From the NCBI GenBank assembly GCA_001310555.1, contig BAXO01000006.1, forward strand, positions 26,223-90,222: 64,000 nt of DNA. Reading direction: 5' to 3'. Source of the stretch: Bacillus sp. JCM 19058. GTDB taxonomy: Bacteria > Bacillota > Bacilli > Bacillales_H > Bacillaceae_D. The position numbers and the translations under genes were made by a program. Below the pieces are notes generated by a model, which worked only from the letters and a program-made list of their open reading frames with translations, ran no database searches and was not told where the DNA came from. This document shows positions 1 through 9,984 of the stretch, piece after piece (the stretch's first letter is position 1; each line of letters opens with the position of its first letter).

Positions 1-586
1 CGCTGGGAGAAGTGCTTTCCCAACAAAATTTCAAGCAGCTTCGTATTGCAGAAACGGAAAAGTATCCGCACGTGACGTTTTTCTTTAGTGGAGGAAGGGA
101 AGAACCGTTTCCTGGAGAGCAACGGATCTTAATCGATTCCCCAAAGGTAGCAACGTACGATTTACAGCCAGAAATGAGTGCATATGAAGTAACCGATGCC
201 CTGCTTAGCGAAATCGAGGCTGACAACCATGATGCAATTATTTTAAACTTTGCTAATCCCGATATGGTTGGACACTCTGGGATGCTTGAGCCGACAATAA
301 AAGCGGTTGAAGCGGTGGATGAATGTCTTGGTAAGATCGTCGATGCGATTGTGGCAAAGGGTGGTGCTGCTATCATTACGGCCGATCACGGAAACGCGGA
401 TGAAGTCATGACGCTCGACGGAAAACCGATGACAGCACATACAACGAATCGGGTTCCGGTCATAATTACAGATGAGGGTGCAGCCCTGCGAGACGATGGC
501 ATCTTAGCTGATCTGGCACCGACTGTCCTGACGCTGCTCGAGCAAAACAGCCGAAGGAAATGACAGGCTCGACATTACTTAAGTAG
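1..586 (+). CDS. gpmI: 2,3-bisphosphoglycerate-independent phosphoglycerate mutase, 3' part
   Basis: C-terminal third of cofactor-independent phosphoglycerate mutase, which interconverts 3- and 2-phosphoglycerate in the cytosol using two Mn ions. The visible part carries the metal-binding segment [10 protein letters not shown] and the motif [10 protein letters not shown] followed by AHTTN, all characteristic of the family. The 5' part lies before the window. The frame breaks near 540, where one G seems to be missing; after restoring it the expected tail ([13 protein letters not shown]) continues to a TAG at 584-586, so the gene probably ends there rather than at 563. It lies just upstream of eno, as in the Bacillus gap-pgk-tpi-gpmI-eno cluster. 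Confidence 0.95.
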
Positions 587-630
587 TTTACATGTGTTTA
601 GAGGGATTCCCTCATACTTAGCGAACATAA

Positions 631-1955
<1,325 letters not shown>

Positions 1956-1963
1956 GTGGTAGA

Positions 1964-1996
1964 CGGATGTGGGAATTAGCTCCCACATCCGTTTTC
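1964..1996 (+). terminator. Rho-independent terminator after eno
   Basis: An 11-bp perfect stem (CGGATGTGGGA with TCCCACATCCG) around a 6-nt loop, followed by GTTTTCT, 9 nt after the eno stop. Confidence 0.85.
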
Positions 1997-2038
1997 TAAT
2001 AAAATTGCCTCAACATTATCGATAAAGGAGATAGAAAA

Positions 2039-2119
2039 ATTGCTAAAGGCTGTGCAATGAAATCGCGTCAAGCCGCGAAAAAGCGGAGAAACTACAAACC
2101 GGGTAAATCGCATGAATAA
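2039..2119 (+). CDS. Possible very short basic protein
   Basis: I do not recognise this. After AAAGGAG (2024-2030) there is an open frame beginning at an ATT or, internally, at ATG 2057, encoding about 20-26 residues rich in Lys and Arg (MKSRQAAKKRRNYKPGK...). The spacing from the ribosome binding site fits the ATT or an out-of-frame TTG better than the ATG, so either an unusual start or an indel must be assumed. It lies in the roughly 350-bp gap between the eno terminator and secG. It may equally be non-coding leader sequence. Confidence 0.25.
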   Translation: MAKGCAMKSRQAAKKRRNYKPGKSHE

Positions 2120-2277
2120 ATCGGAAGTCGATTAGGACCGCTCTGAATTGATAATTGTAAGCGGTCAATTAACAATTTGAGCTTACTAAATGGGGATCTG
2201 CCCTGCTTTTGTAATAAGCCAGGTTTAGATAGTGAAACGAAATTGTAGGCTGACCGATAAGCTTATCCGAAAATCAA

Positions 2278-2307
2278 TTGCGCTTGTATGCCTTTTTATG
2301 CTACATT
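2278..2307 (+). promoter_or_regulatory. Candidate sigma-A promoter for secG
   Basis: TTGCGC (2278-2283), an 18-nt spacer and TACATT (2302-2307), ending 35 nt before the secG start. The -35 and -10 each depart from consensus, so this is a plausible rather than certain site. Confidence 0.4.
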
Positions 2308-2342
2308 GATAATAAGGCAACTAGTGCTTGGAGGTGTTAGCT

Positions 2343-2573
2343 TTGCAAATGGCAGCTACTGTTTTGTTAATTATTGTTTCAATCGCCCTCATCACTGTCG
2401 TCGTTTTACAGTCCGGTCGTAGTGCGGGATTGTCAGGAGCGATTTCAGGTGGAGCGGAACAATTAATGGGAAAGCAAAAAGCGAGAGGCATTGATGCTGT
2501 ATTAATAAAAGCGACAGTGGTTCTTTCCGTTCTATTCTTTTTGCTAACGATTACCGTCGCATATTTTATGTAA
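2343..2573 (+). CDS. secG: Preprotein translocase subunit SecG
   Basis: Small integral membrane subunit of the SecYEG channel, 76 residues, with two hydrophobic helices (about 3-24 and 52-75) flanking the family signature [21 protein letters not shown] chose the TTG at 2343 because GGAGG at 2330-2334 sits 8 nt before it; the in-frame ATG at 2349 would be too far, and the ATG at 2328 overlaps the ribosome binding site. The gene is intact, unlike most longer neighbours. It sits between eno and est, the usual Bacillus order, and is followed by its own hairpin. Confidence 0.95.
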   Translation: MQMAATVLLIIVSIALITVVVLQSGRSAGLSGAISGGAEQLMGKQKARGIDAVLIKATVVLSVLFFLLTITVAYFM

Positions 2574-2576
2574 ACT

Positions 2577-2608
2577 AAGCAGTAGGTGTAGAGCCTGCTG
2601 CTTTATTT
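2577..2608 (+). terminator. Terminator after secG
   Basis: Stem AGCAGTAGG with CCTGCTGCT around a short loop, then TTTATTT, starting 3 nt after the stop codon. One mismatched pair. Confidence 0.65.
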
Positions 2609-2808
2609 CATTTTAGTGTAAATCATCAGACTATTTGCAAGTGATGTCGTGGAGTATATCGTGGAAAAGACGAGTGACAATCGAAAAAGCGCATGCGGCG
2701 TATTTTCGTAAAAATTATTAAGGAAGAGATATAATCTGTCGTGACTTTGACTAGGATAAAGGAATGAGCTTGTTTGTCAGTCGCTTCAGGCAGGAAAGGA
2801 AGATGAGT

Positions 2809-3554
2809 ATGAGAGTGGTAGCGCCTAAGCCGTTTACGTTTGAGAACGGTAAACGAGCTGTACTACTTTTACATGGCTTTACGGTACAACGGCTGATGTT
2901 CGAATGCTTGGTCGTTATTTACAGGAGCGTGGTTATACTAGCCATGCCCCATTATATCAAGGGCACGGTGTACCGCCAGAGGAGTTAGTCAAAACCGATC
3001 CCGAGCTTTGGTGGAATGATGTGCTCGAAGGATATTATCGTTTGAAAGAACTAGGATATGAGGAAATTGCTGTTGCTGGTTTATCTTTAGGAGGGGTATT
3101 CTCGTTAAAAATCGGTTACACTTTATCTGTAAAGGGAATCGTACCTATGTGTGCGCCAGTTCAGCTCAAAGAGGATGACGTGATGTATCGCGGGGTTCTT
3201 TCGTACGCGAAGGAATACAAGCGGCGTGAACGGAAATCGCCTCAACAAATTGAAGATGAGATGGAGCGGTTCCAGGAAAAGCCGGTTCAAACTTTACGGG
3301 CGATCGATCGGTTGCTGGATGAGGTTAGAGATGGACTTGACGAAATTCATGCACCGTTGTTCGTAGTCCAGGCAAGGAAGGACCAAATGATTGATACAGC
3401 TAGTGCCGAAGTGATTTATCAGCAGGCAAGTTCAGAGAATAAAACAATAAAATGGTACGAGCAGTCTGGTCATGTGATTACAGTAGGTAAGGAAAAAGAG
3501 CAGCTTCACGAAGATATTTACCGATTTCTTGAAGAGCTTGACTGGTCTGTTTAA
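2809..3554 (+). CDS. est: Carboxylesterase, alpha/beta hydrolase (Est30/YvaK type)
   Basis: Cytosolic serine esterase of about 248 residues, matching the thermostable Est30 family of Bacillus and Geobacillus. Visible features: oxyanion motif LLLHGF, nucleophile elbow GLSLGG, catalytic Asp in [10 protein letters not shown] and catalytic His in EQSGHVI. Family members hydrolyse short acyl esters; the physiological substrate is unknown. A one-base loss near 2883 breaks the frame between HGFT and the expected [13 protein letters not shown]. The ATG at 2809 (MRVVAPKPF) has GGAAGG at suitable spacing; the ATG at 2803 is too close to it. The position between secG and rnr is conserved in Bacillus. 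Confidence 0.92.
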
Positions 3555-3611
3555 ATCGTTGTCGTGGCTCAGGCGGAGATGAACATCGGCAAACGAAAGG
3601 AGTTAAAAAAA

Positions 3612-5951
3612 ATGAACGAACAACAAATTGAGCAACTAATAACGTTCTTTCGCGAAGAAGCAGACAAGCCGCTCTCTGTCTCAGAGCTTGAAGAAGCGTT
3701 TCATGTGAAGGATAGCGAGTCGTTTAAAGAAATCGTCAAATGTTTAAATGAAATGGAAGATAGAGGCTTGATCGTTAGAACACGTAGCAATCGCTACGGC
3801 ATTCCGGAAAAAATGAACCTCATCCGAGGACGCGTTCAGGGACATGCAAAAGGGTTTGCCTTCGTTATCCCCGAACAAGAGGACGAAAAGGACGTTTATA
3901 TTTCACACCCAGATTTGGACAGTGCAATGAACGGTGACACTGTGCTTGTCCGCTTGCATCAGCAAGCATCGGGAGCACGGCGGGAGGGAAAGGTCATTCG
4001 CATTCTTGAGCGAGGTGTCACTGAAGTGGTCGGCACGTATGTTGACCAATCCTCCTATGGGTTTGTCGTAGCGGATGATAAGCGGATTCCAAATGACATT
4101 TTTATTCCGAAAGAAGCGGAAAAGGGAGCGGTGGATGGCCACAAGGTTCTCGTTAAAATTACGAAGTATCCGGAAGGGAGAATGAGTGCTGAGGGTGAAA
4201 TAACGAAAGTTCTAGGGCATAAAAACGATCCGGGAATGGATATTCTTTCAATTATTTACAAGCACGGCATTCCGCTCGCCTTCCCTGCGGGAGTGTTGGA
4301 GCAAGCGAATCAGGTAGGGGATACAATCGATCCGAACGAGTTGGCATATCGCCGCGATCTACGCAATGAAGTCATTGTCACAATCGATGGGCTGATGCGA
4401 AGGATCTTGACGATGCGGTTCAGGTCAAGAAGCTCAGCAATGGCCATTATTTACTCGGCGTTCATATTGCGACGTCAGCCATTATGTGAAGGAAGGTTCG
4501 CCCATCGATCGTGAGGCGGCTGAACGGGCAACGAGTGTATATTTAGTTGATCGAGTGATTCCCATGATCCCGCATCGATTGTCAAACGGAATTTGTAGTC
4601 TGAATCCGAAGGTCGATCGACTAACGCTTTCCTGCGAAATGGAGATTAATGAGCAGGGACAAGTTGAAAAGCACGAAATTTTTCCGAGTGTAATTCGGAC
4701 GACAGAGCGAATGACTTATTCCGATGTCAATAAAATACTCGTTGACGATCAGGAAGAGGTTAAACAGCGCTACGAGCCCCTTGTCCCACTGTTCAAGGCA
4801 ATGGAAGAGCTAGCTGCAATATTGCGCAAAAAAAAGGTTTGAGCGCGGGGCGATAGATTTTGATTTTAAAGAGGCGAAGGTGCTTGTCAATGAAGAGGGA
4901 AAGGCAGCAGATGTCGTATTGCGCGAACGCTCGGTTGCGGAACGCCTAATCGAAGAGTTTATGTTGGCAGCCAATGAAACGGTTGCTGAGCATATTCACT
5001 GGCTCAACCTTCCGTTCGTTTATCGTATTCACGAGGATCCCGATACCGAAAAGCTGACGAAGTTTCTGGAATTTATCACAAATTTTGGCTATGTCGTTCG
5101 CGGTAGTGCCAATACGGTTCATCCGCGTGCCTTGCAAAAACTGCTCGAAGAAATTAAAGGAGAACCGGAGGAGGCCGTCATTAGTAAGGTGATGCTGCGC
5201 TCGATGCAGCAGGCGAAGTATGATCCGAATAGCTTGGGTCACTTCGGCTTATCTGCAGATTTTTATACGCACTTTACATCACCGATTCGCCGCTATCCCG
5301 ATTTGATTGTGCACCGGTTAATTCACACGTATCTCGTTAAGGGACAAGTGAATGAAGCAACACAGGAGTATTGGCGCGAAAAACTGCCAGACGTCACTCG
5401 TCATTCTTCAGAAATGGAGCGTCGTGCGATCGAAGCAGAACGCGATACAGACAGTACTAAAAAAAGCGGAGTATATGGAGGACAAAATCGGTGAAACCTT
5501 TACCGGATTAATAAGCGGTATTACAAATTTCGGTCTATTTGTCGAGCTAGAAAATACGATTGAAGGTCTCGTTCATGTTAGCTATTTAACAGACGATTAC
5601 TACCACTATGACGAAAAGCATTATGCGATGATTGGCGAGCGTACTGGTCATGTGTTTCGGATTGGCGACGAAATCGATGTCCGTGTGATCAACGTAAATG
5701 TCGAAGAAGCGGCGATAGATTTTGAAGTTGTCGGAATGAAAAAGCGCGAGCGTAAACCTGCAGCGTCCCGACCTAAAGTGATTGAAGGTGGAAAAAGGAA
5801 GCAGCGAAGAAAAAAGGGCACTGACAAACCTAGAACAAGCTCTGGTCTGGGGCAACGTTCAGAAGGCAAAGCACGCAATAAGAAGAAAAAGCCATTTTAC
5901 GAAAATGCCCCAAGCGTCAAACGAAAAAAGCGGAGAAAACGAAGAAAGTAA
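3612..5951 (+). CDS. rnr: Ribonuclease R (3'-5' exoribonuclease)
   Basis: Processive RNB-family exoribonuclease that degrades structured RNA and, with SmpB and tmRNA, damaged messages. About 779 residues once frames are joined. Order: N-terminal winged-helix region, cold-shock/OB domains ([14 protein letters not shown]), RNB catalytic domain with the metal-binding DAKDLDDAV and a later [12 protein letters not shown], an S1 domain ([20 protein letters not shown]), and a very basic tail of about 60 residues. Frames break near 4390 and 4475 (one G missing each) and near 4830 and 5465 (one extra A in A runs). GAAAGGAG at 3595-3602 supports the start. Upstream of smpB as in B. subtilis. Confidence 0.95.
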
Positions 5952-6020
5952 CAGGACCTTGCGCATCTGGGCCGGAATGAGACGTTTCTCATCTCCCTAC
6001 AATGATAAAATAGACGAGAA

Positions 6021-6057
6021 AACGAGTCGTAGACAAAGTCTAGATTCGTTTTTTTTA
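6021..6057 (+). terminator. Terminator after rnr
   Basis: AACGAGTCGTAGAC pairs with GTCTAGATTCGTT with small mismatches, followed by eight T. It lies 70 nt after the rnr stop. Confidence 0.75.
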
Positions 6058-6222
6058 ACTACAAGACTTTCTCATAAGGGAGCTATCTGGTTGCTTAGTA
6101 GATGAAGGTTCTGCCGAGCAAAAGTCATCGAAATTTTCTTGGGAAATTAAGAATAACAAAATCACGATCGGATCGCGTTTAGAAGGTGTAACGTTGACGG
6201 ACAATGCTCCATTGTTCCTAAA

Positions 6223-6252
6223 TTGACGCCGCTTCTTCATTTTTGCTATGAT
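6223..6252 (+). promoter_or_regulatory. Sigma-A promoter for smpB
   Basis: TTGACG (6223-6228), 18-nt spacer, TATGAT (6247-6252), 33 nt before the smpB start. Its presence suggests smpB is transcribed separately from rnr. Confidence 0.7.
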
Positions 6253-6284
6253 GAAGGGACGAATGAAAGCACGAGGTGGCAGAC

Positions 6285-6754
6285 ATGGCTGAAAAAGCAA
6301 GTAAAGTGATCGCCCAAAATAAGCGAGCACGACACGACTATTTCATTGAGGAAACGTATGAAGCCGGTATGGTACTGCAAGGGACAGAAATCAAGTCCAT
6401 GCGGGCAGGAAGAATGAACCTTAAGGATTCGTTTGCACGTGTGCAAAATGGAGAGGCCTTTTTACACAATGCCCATATTAGCGAATACGAGCAAGGCAAC
6501 CGCTACAACCACGAGCCGACAAGAGCAAGAAAGCTGTTACTGCATAAAAAAAACAAATTAATGAACTCATCGGTCTCACCCAGCAAAAGGGCTATGCGCT
6601 TGTGCCATTAAAGGTGTACATTAAAAATGGCTTCGCCAAGGTTTTGCTTGGTCTCGGCAAAGGGAAAAAGCACTACGATAAGCGTGAAACATTAAAGCGC
6701 CAGGATGCGAAACGTGAAGTCGAACGAGCGTTGAAAGAGCGGTTAAAAGGTTAA
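6285..6754 (+). CDS. smpB: SsrA-binding protein SmpB
   Basis: RNA-binding partner of tmRNA in trans-translation; it places the tRNA-like domain in the A site of stalled ribosomes. About 155 residues. Diagnostic segments: [38 protein letters not shown], and the C-terminal [21 protein letters not shown]. The frame breaks in a run of eight A near 6550 (HKK then QINELIG). The start ATG 6285 follows GAGGTGG; the upstream ATG at 6276 lies within the ribosome binding region. Immediately upstream of its RNA partner ssrA. Confidence 0.96.
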
Positions 6755-6815
6755 TGGTTAGAGTAAAAAAATTGTGGAATTTAAAATGATGGAATAAAGT
6801 GTAACGTAGCACTAG

Positions 6816-6843
6816 TTGTAAATAGCTTTGAATATGTTATAAT
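6816..6843 (+). promoter_or_regulatory. Promoter of ssrA
   Basis: TTGTAA (6816-6821), 16-nt spacer, TATAAT (6838-6843), about 40 nt before the mature 5' end of tmRNA. Confidence 0.65.
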
Positions 6844-6883
6844 AATAGGTGTCCAGAGAGCGTTCTCTGCCTTTTATCCAAAC

Positions 6884-7238
6884 GGGGACGTTTTGGATTC
6901 GACAGGTGTAGGTCGAGCTTGCGTTGCGAGTCGAGGGGGTCGGCCTCGTAAAAACGCCAAAGCCATAACTGGCAAAAACGAAAACAACTTCGCACTAGCT
7001 GCTTAATAGCGCTTTGCGGTTCCACCCTCCATCGCCCATGTGGTAGGGACTGGGACTCACTCTTAGTGGGATACGCCGGTTGTCGCCGTCTGAGGGCGAA
7101 GGAAGAGAATAATCAGACTAGCCGCATCGAAGCCTGTCATTGGGCTGACATGTAGGCGAAATACGAATTCAATGACTACACTCGTAGAAGCGTAAGTGTC
7201 GTTGCGTCTGGACGTGGGTTCGATTCCCACCGTCTCCA
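6884..7238 (+). ncRNA. ssrA: tmRNA (transfer-messenger RNA)
   Basis: Rescues stalled ribosomes by adding a degradation tag. The 5' end GGGGACG pairs with CGTCTCC at 7231-7237, forming the 7-bp acceptor stem; the T arm (GGGTTCGATTCCC) sits just upstream and the conserved TTTGGATTCGACAGG follows the 5' stem. Size is 355 nt, normal for Bacillus. The tag reading frame begins at GGC 6971 and reads GKNENNFALAA followed by TAATAG at 7004-7009. That is 11 codons, shorter than the B. subtilis tag but with the conserved ALAA end. CCA is not encoded: A7238 is followed by TAT. Confidence 0.97.
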
Positions 7239-7278
7239 TATGTTTTGATTTATGACAAACCGAGAGAATCAAAATGAA

Positions 7279-7319
7279 GATTCCGAAGCCAGATATATCA
7301 AGGGGGTTCGGGATTTTTT
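7279..7319 (+). terminator. Terminator after ssrA
   Basis: GATTCCGAAGCC pairs with GGGGGTTCGGGATT (several G-T pairs), followed by six T. Confidence 0.7.
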
Positions 7320-7747
7320 GTTTTATGAAACTATTTAGAAGGATTCCGAGAGGAAATAAAACAATTTGGCATTACATAGATCAGAGGAACGGTCATCAGC
7401 CATCTCTTCTAATGCGAGAGTAGGTTTGAACGGTGACGATGATATCTTTATGTTCAAGCCTCTAATAAACATAGTTTATATGACTCAGTTGATAACAAAA
7501 GGGAAGCAAGCGTTTTGAAGCGGTGATCTTGATTCTTTTTCAATTTTTACATAAAATACCTAATGTTTTATTGACGGTGAGCTAATCTTAAAAGAAAATG
7601 AAACAAATCGATGCATATACTAGAACTATAGGCGCGGAGACAATACTTGTGCTTAAAGTACTTGATTCTTTTTATTTTGACGAGGGAGCCGAGGAATTTA
7701 GGGATGAACAGCTTCGTACCATTCTGTGTATTTTTAAAAATACGTCT
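7320..7747. other. Intergenic region downstream of ssrA
   Basis: No convincing gene. A 73-codon open frame at 7598-7819 (plus) lacks a clear ribosome binding site and its 3' end runs through a terminator hairpin, so I do not call it. I searched by eye for a second copy of the tmRNA 3' end, which would mark an integrated element, and saw none. Confidence 0.5.
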
Positions 7748-7789
7748 CAAAAAAAGCAATCCCGTATTTCTAAAAAAGAACGGGATTGC
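7748..7789 (-). terminator. Terminator of the polyamine synthase-like gene
   Basis: GCAATCCCGT pairs with ACGGGATTGC (10 bp); on the minus strand it is followed by seven T. It lies 100 nt past the minus-strand stop at 7889. Confidence 0.75.
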
Positions 7790-7888
7790 CTAGGTAAACG
7801 GTTTGTTTCGTCAGCATGACGACCATTTAGAGTCAGTTGCAAAATGATTTGTATATCAAATCTATTCTTTATTGGTAGAAGCTTTTTT

Positions 7889-9034
7889 TTAATAAATCAA
7901 ACGTTCGATTGGCACAGTGTGGACAGCTTCATTTTTGAGTTGTTCTATCGTTGGAAAAGACCCTTGGTCGCCAACGAGGATGGCTCCGCCGCATTGCTTG
8001 CAACAATACGTTCGTAAAGAGCGCTTAATTTCCCCTGTGTAAAGCGGACCCGTATGAGGAGCCATATGGTCGCGGGTCGAATGCTCTGTTGTTTTTAGGA
8101 TGAACATTTGGCTCTGGTTTGCGATCATTTCCGCTCCTTCATAAACGTTAAAATGAGGGAACGTAGCGCTAACCGTTAGCCCGAGTCGTACGAGTTCATG
8201 CTGCATGGTCAGCATAAATTCAGGCGATTTATGAGCAAATGACAGAAAGATCGGCAAACCTTTCTTTTTCTTCAATGCGGTGAGTCCGCGTGAAACAAAT
8301 AGGTTCATCCCTTGCAAAGTGTAAGGCGGATCGGTGAAAAAGCAATCGTACTGTTCGCGAAATTGTTCACTTATTGGCTGGCGCAAATCTTGGTGGATAC
8401 AGTGAATAGAGAGTCCCTTTTTTTCTGAGACTTCGCGAATAAATGTTAAAAACCGTCGATCAATATCTATGACGTCAATCCTTGTTTTATTATGCTCTTC
8501 ATTTGGGAATAGGCACTGCAGTAATAAGGCGATGGCGACACTCACTAAGTCATCATCCCCGACGCACAGAATCCGCTTTCCGATTAATGAGTGTTCCTTC
8601 AGGCAAAGGACTGCTCTTTTCAAACTAGTCTCAGCAGTACACTTCGATTGATCAAGTTGTACATTCGCTTCCGGACGACTATCGAAAATGTCTTGAAGCA
8701 CGGACAACGTGTCGCTCAGTTCAGAAACCAAACCTGTTTGATTTGTTAGTAGCTTCCGATACAACGCTTGATTTAATCCAGCATACCCAAGGCATTGTTC
8801 GATCCACGTTTTTGCTTTAAGAGTACAGCGAACACCGTGTCCCTGTGCTAATGCACCCGCCTTAATAAGTTCTTTTTTTATGGCAGCAGCTATAGGGACG
8901 GGGAGAAACGTTTTTCGTGCCAGCGATTTTGTTGATATTCCTGGATTCAGGTAGCATTCGAGTAAAAGTTGTTCGATGACAAGAGGACCTTCTTCAAGGC
9001 GTACTTGTGCGCTTACTTGTTCTAGATAATTCAT
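7889..9034 (-). CDS. bpsA: Branched-chain polyamine synthase-like aminopropyltransferase
   Basis: Intact, 381 residues. The family uses decarboxylated S-adenosylmethionine to add aminopropyl groups to spermidine, giving branched N4-bis(aminopropyl)spermidine in thermophiles. The protein has an N-terminal winged-helix-like segment (about 1-80), a Rossmann-type domain with ILCVGDDDLVSVAI (the family's GDDD motif) and DVIDIDRRFL, a DPPYTLQGMNLF motif, and a C-terminal CCKQCGG that may bind zinc. ATG 9034 follows GGAGGAA. Homologues occur in several Bacillaceae, where the product has not, to my knowledge, been established; the activity here is inferred. It has its own terminator and stands alone. 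Confidence 0.8.
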   Translation of the reverse strand: MNYLEQVSAQVRLEEGPLVIEQLLLECYLNPGISTKSLARKTFLPVPIAAAIKKELIKAGALAQGHGVRCTLKAKTWIEQCLGYAGLNQALYRKLLTNQTGLVSELSDTLSVLQDIFDSRPEANVQLDQSKCTAETSLKRAVLCLKEHSLIGKRILCVGDDDLVSVAIALLLQCLFPNEEHNKTRIDVIDIDRRFLTFIREVSEKKGLSIHCIHQDLRQPISEQFREQYDCFFTDPPYTLQGMNLFVSRGLTALKKKKGLPIFLSFAHKSPEFMLTMQHELVRLGLTVSATFPHFNVYEGAEMIANQSQMFILKTTEHSTRDHMAPHTGPLYTGEIKRSLRTYCCKQCGGAILVGDQGSFPTIEQLKNEAVHTVPIERLIY

Positions 9035-9252
9035 TGATCTATTCCTCCAATATGTTGAATCGGTTTATTTTGTCACAGTAATCAAGCTCATCAAACTTGC
9101 TTTCGTTCAGATTAGATAATTAAAATTTGAATAGTATTCGAGAATAAAGCGCTCGATTGCAATCCTTCGTCAGATGTACATATGCATCTACTCGTATTGA
9201 TAGGATTACTGTTTTCTTCCATTTTTTTATTTGTATCGAATAATTAAAATAC

Positions 9253-9293
9253 AAAAAAGCAGAGAATGAACATACGTCATTCCCTGCTTTTTA
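9253..9293. terminator. Bidirectional terminator-like hairpin
   Basis: AAAAAGCAGAGAATGA (9254-9269) pairs with TCATTCCCTGCTTTTT (9277-9292), with one mismatch and A/T runs on both sides, so it can act on either strand. It lies upstream of the polyamine synthase-like gene. Confidence 0.7.
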
Positions 9294-9313
9294 CGTACCT
9301 CAAAGAAACCCCC

Positions 9314-9350
9314 AAAAATAAAAAAAATCCGTACTGAATTAAGCACGGAT
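9314..9350 (-). terminator. Minus-strand terminator of a leader-like transcript
   Basis: On the minus strand, ATCCGTGC pairs with GTACGGAT and is followed by a long T-rich tract (complement of 9314-9326). It ends a short transcript that would start near 9555. Confidence 0.6.
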
Positions 9351-9399
9351 GTGGGATCTGATGAAAGGTACACACGCTAAAGCATGTAAGGTATCCGTT

Positions 9400-9514
9400 G
9401 TTCTTAACTAATTCCGAGGGTTAAAGAAAGCCACAACAAATAAACATTGCTGCCAAAGCAAAAAAATTCGTCGTTTCAATAAGCCTCACCTATAGAATTT
9501 GATTAGTTAAGAAC
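9400..9514 (-). promoter_or_regulatory. 13-bp inverted repeat within a leader
   Basis: GTTCTTAACTAAT (9400-9412) and ATTAGTTAAGAAC (9502-9514) are perfect inverted copies 89 nt apart. On the minus-strand transcript the first arm overlaps the last codons of a 7-codon ORF (9526-9503) and the second arm follows two overlapping short hydrophobic frames. Pairing of the arms could control access to those frames or to the terminator at 9350-9314. Confidence 0.5.
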
Positions 9515-9526
9515 GCCCGCAATCAT
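9503..9526 (-). CDS. Possible 7-residue leader peptide
   Basis: ATG ATT GCG GGC GTT CTT AAC TAA on the minus strand encodes MIAGVLN. GGGAGAG lies 7 nt before the ATG, and a good promoter is about 40 nt further upstream. A second potential start follows (GGTGAGG at 9490-9484, then TTG 9479 or GTG 9489), opening hydrophobic frames of about 22 codons. The arrangement recalls attenuator leader peptides, but no translation is demonstrated. Confidence 0.35.
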   Translation of the reverse strand: MIAGVLN

Positions 9527-9561
9527 CAAAATTCTCTCCCTATCGCTAGTAAGATAAAGCC

Positions 9562-9591
9562 ACTATATCTTAAAAGAGCAGCCAGAGTCAA
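9562..9591 (-). promoter_or_regulatory. Minus-strand sigma-A promoter
   Basis: TTGACT (9591-9586), 18-nt spacer, TATAGT (9567-9562). It would start the leader-like transcript that contains the 7-codon ORF, the inverted repeat and the terminator. Confidence 0.6.
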
Positions 9592-9599
9592 GTATAATG

Positions 9600-9960
9600 G
9601 CCGAGCTCATGGACATTGGCGAGATGCTCCTTTGAGAATTTCAAGTTCAGTTAAACAATCCTATAAGTGAATGTCTTCTACTACGTCATAAAATAGCAAT
9701 TATTGTCAGAATTCTTTTCGGATTGAAACCTGTTCCCCTCTAAATGCGGGGAGTAGGGGATTTGTACATTCTGTCCTGCACCGCTTCATCTAGCTAACCA
9801 TTCGTGTTTTTTTTATACGAAGCTAACGGTCAATGGGGGAAAGCCAACGTTCACAGATGGGATGACAGCAGTTCCTTTTTAAAGGTGGATTGAAAAAAAT
9901 GTTAGACTTTCTTACGAAAAAAACATTAAGATTTACCCAATAAGTTATAATATTTAAATA
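9600..9960. other. Intergenic region upstream of the alanine symporter
   Basis: No gene seen. It contains a short GC-rich hairpin (CCCCTCTAAATGCGGGGAG, about 9735) and a TATAAT near 9947 that may belong to the symporter promoter, though no well-spaced -35 is visible. I looked for a glycine riboswitch, common before such symporters, and did not find its core. Confidence 0.4.
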
Positions 9961-9984
9961 ATCGTGTTTAAGGGGGACTGCGAT

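Noticed and set aside
3903..4142. Minus-strand frame within rnr
   Set aside because: Shadow of the real plus-strand gene; same reasoning applied to the many antisense frames inside eno, the fad, suf and ABC genes.
7063..7272. 69-codon minus-strand frame
   Set aside because: Antisense to the 3' half of tmRNA.
7598..7819. 73-codon plus-strand frame downstream of ssrA
   Set aside because: No ribosome binding site, and its 3' third is the terminator of the minus-strand polyamine synthase-like gene.
6884..7900. Integration of a mobile element at the tmRNA 3' end
   Set aside because: ssrA is a common attachment site, but I see no repeated 3' end and no integrase gene downstream.
9600..9984. Glycine riboswitch before the alanine/glycine symporter
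   Set aside because: The conserved core of that riboswitch is not present.
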